Part shown: piece after piece, positions 63,963 to 64,000 of the stretch
Position numbering within the stretch: position 1 is the first letter of the stretch
Layout of the letters: each line of letters starts with the position of its first letter
NCBI RefSeq assembly: GCF_001909285.1
Contig: NZ_MRSV01000001.1
Span: forward strand, 2,400,626 to 2,464,625
Source of the DNA: Exiguobacterium profundum
GTDB lineage: Bacteria > Bacillota > Bacilli > Exiguobacteriales > Exiguobacteriaceae
Length of the DNA stretch: 64,000 bases
Direction of reading: 5' to 3'
The notes under the pieces: model-generated
Told to the model about the DNA's origin: nothing
What the model saw: only the letters and a program-made list of their open reading frames with translations
The model's database searches: none
Made by a program: the position numbers and the translations under genes

Positions 63963-64000
63963 TTATTTGCTTCGCAAATTGAAGGGGGAGCTTCTTGGGA

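Overview
The window looks like a chromosomal segment of a low-GC Gram-positive bacterium of the order Bacillales. Gene content and order follow the Bacillus subtilis valS-hem-lon-clpX-tig-rph-murI-sdh-uvrC-trxA-etf-fadR-lcfA region. The sporulation genes gerE and gerM, and also lonB and hemX, are missing where B. subtilis has them. With the roughly half-GC base composition and a complete Mrp antiporter operon, this points to a non-sporulating, alkali- and salt-tolerant genus such as Exiguobacterium. That is an inference from context; there is no 16S rRNA gene here.

Positions 1-29300 are core genome, almost all on the minus strand. They carry valS with its T-box leader, the haem operon hemA-hemCDBL, ysxC with lonA, clpX and tig. 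A tRNA-Arg(UCU) gene follows, split by a group I intron of about 280 nt. Then come murI-rph-rdgB-ysnB, a solitary ptsH, sdhCAB with a thioesterase, yslB and uvrC. Positions 29300-35200 hold the seven-gene Na+/H+ antiporter operon mrpABCDEFG. Positions 35400-40100 hold a fatty-acid degradation block (lcfA, fadR, etfB, etfA, trxA) with repeated FadR-type palindromes and a cre-like site. Positions 40200-45900 hold a GntR-controlled ABC transporter and a MarR-controlled nitroreductase/monooxygenase operon.

From about 45900 the sequence becomes accessory. A first AT-rich patch (45900-49220) encodes a secreted protein resembling SAR2788-type putative toxins, a likely immunity partner, a membrane-anchored XRE regulator and an unusual subtilase without a classical propeptide. 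After a host-like membrane protein gene (49711-51249) comes a defence island. Its first part is a small winged-helix protein, a PLD-nuclease/SF2-helicase fusion and a MazG-like pyrophosphohydrolase on the minus strand. Divergent from these is a plus-strand operon dptF-dptG-dptH, the restriction half of the DNA phosphorothioation (Dnd/Dpt) system. No dndA-E modification genes are visible. DptF carries an unusual N-terminal extension of about 220 residues, and DptH shows a plausible PD-(D/E)xK motif ahead of its HerA-like ATPase.

The two most unusual items are the group I intron in the anticodon loop of tRNA-Arg(UCU) and the dptFGH operon without a partner modification cluster, placed beside a PLD-helicase module.
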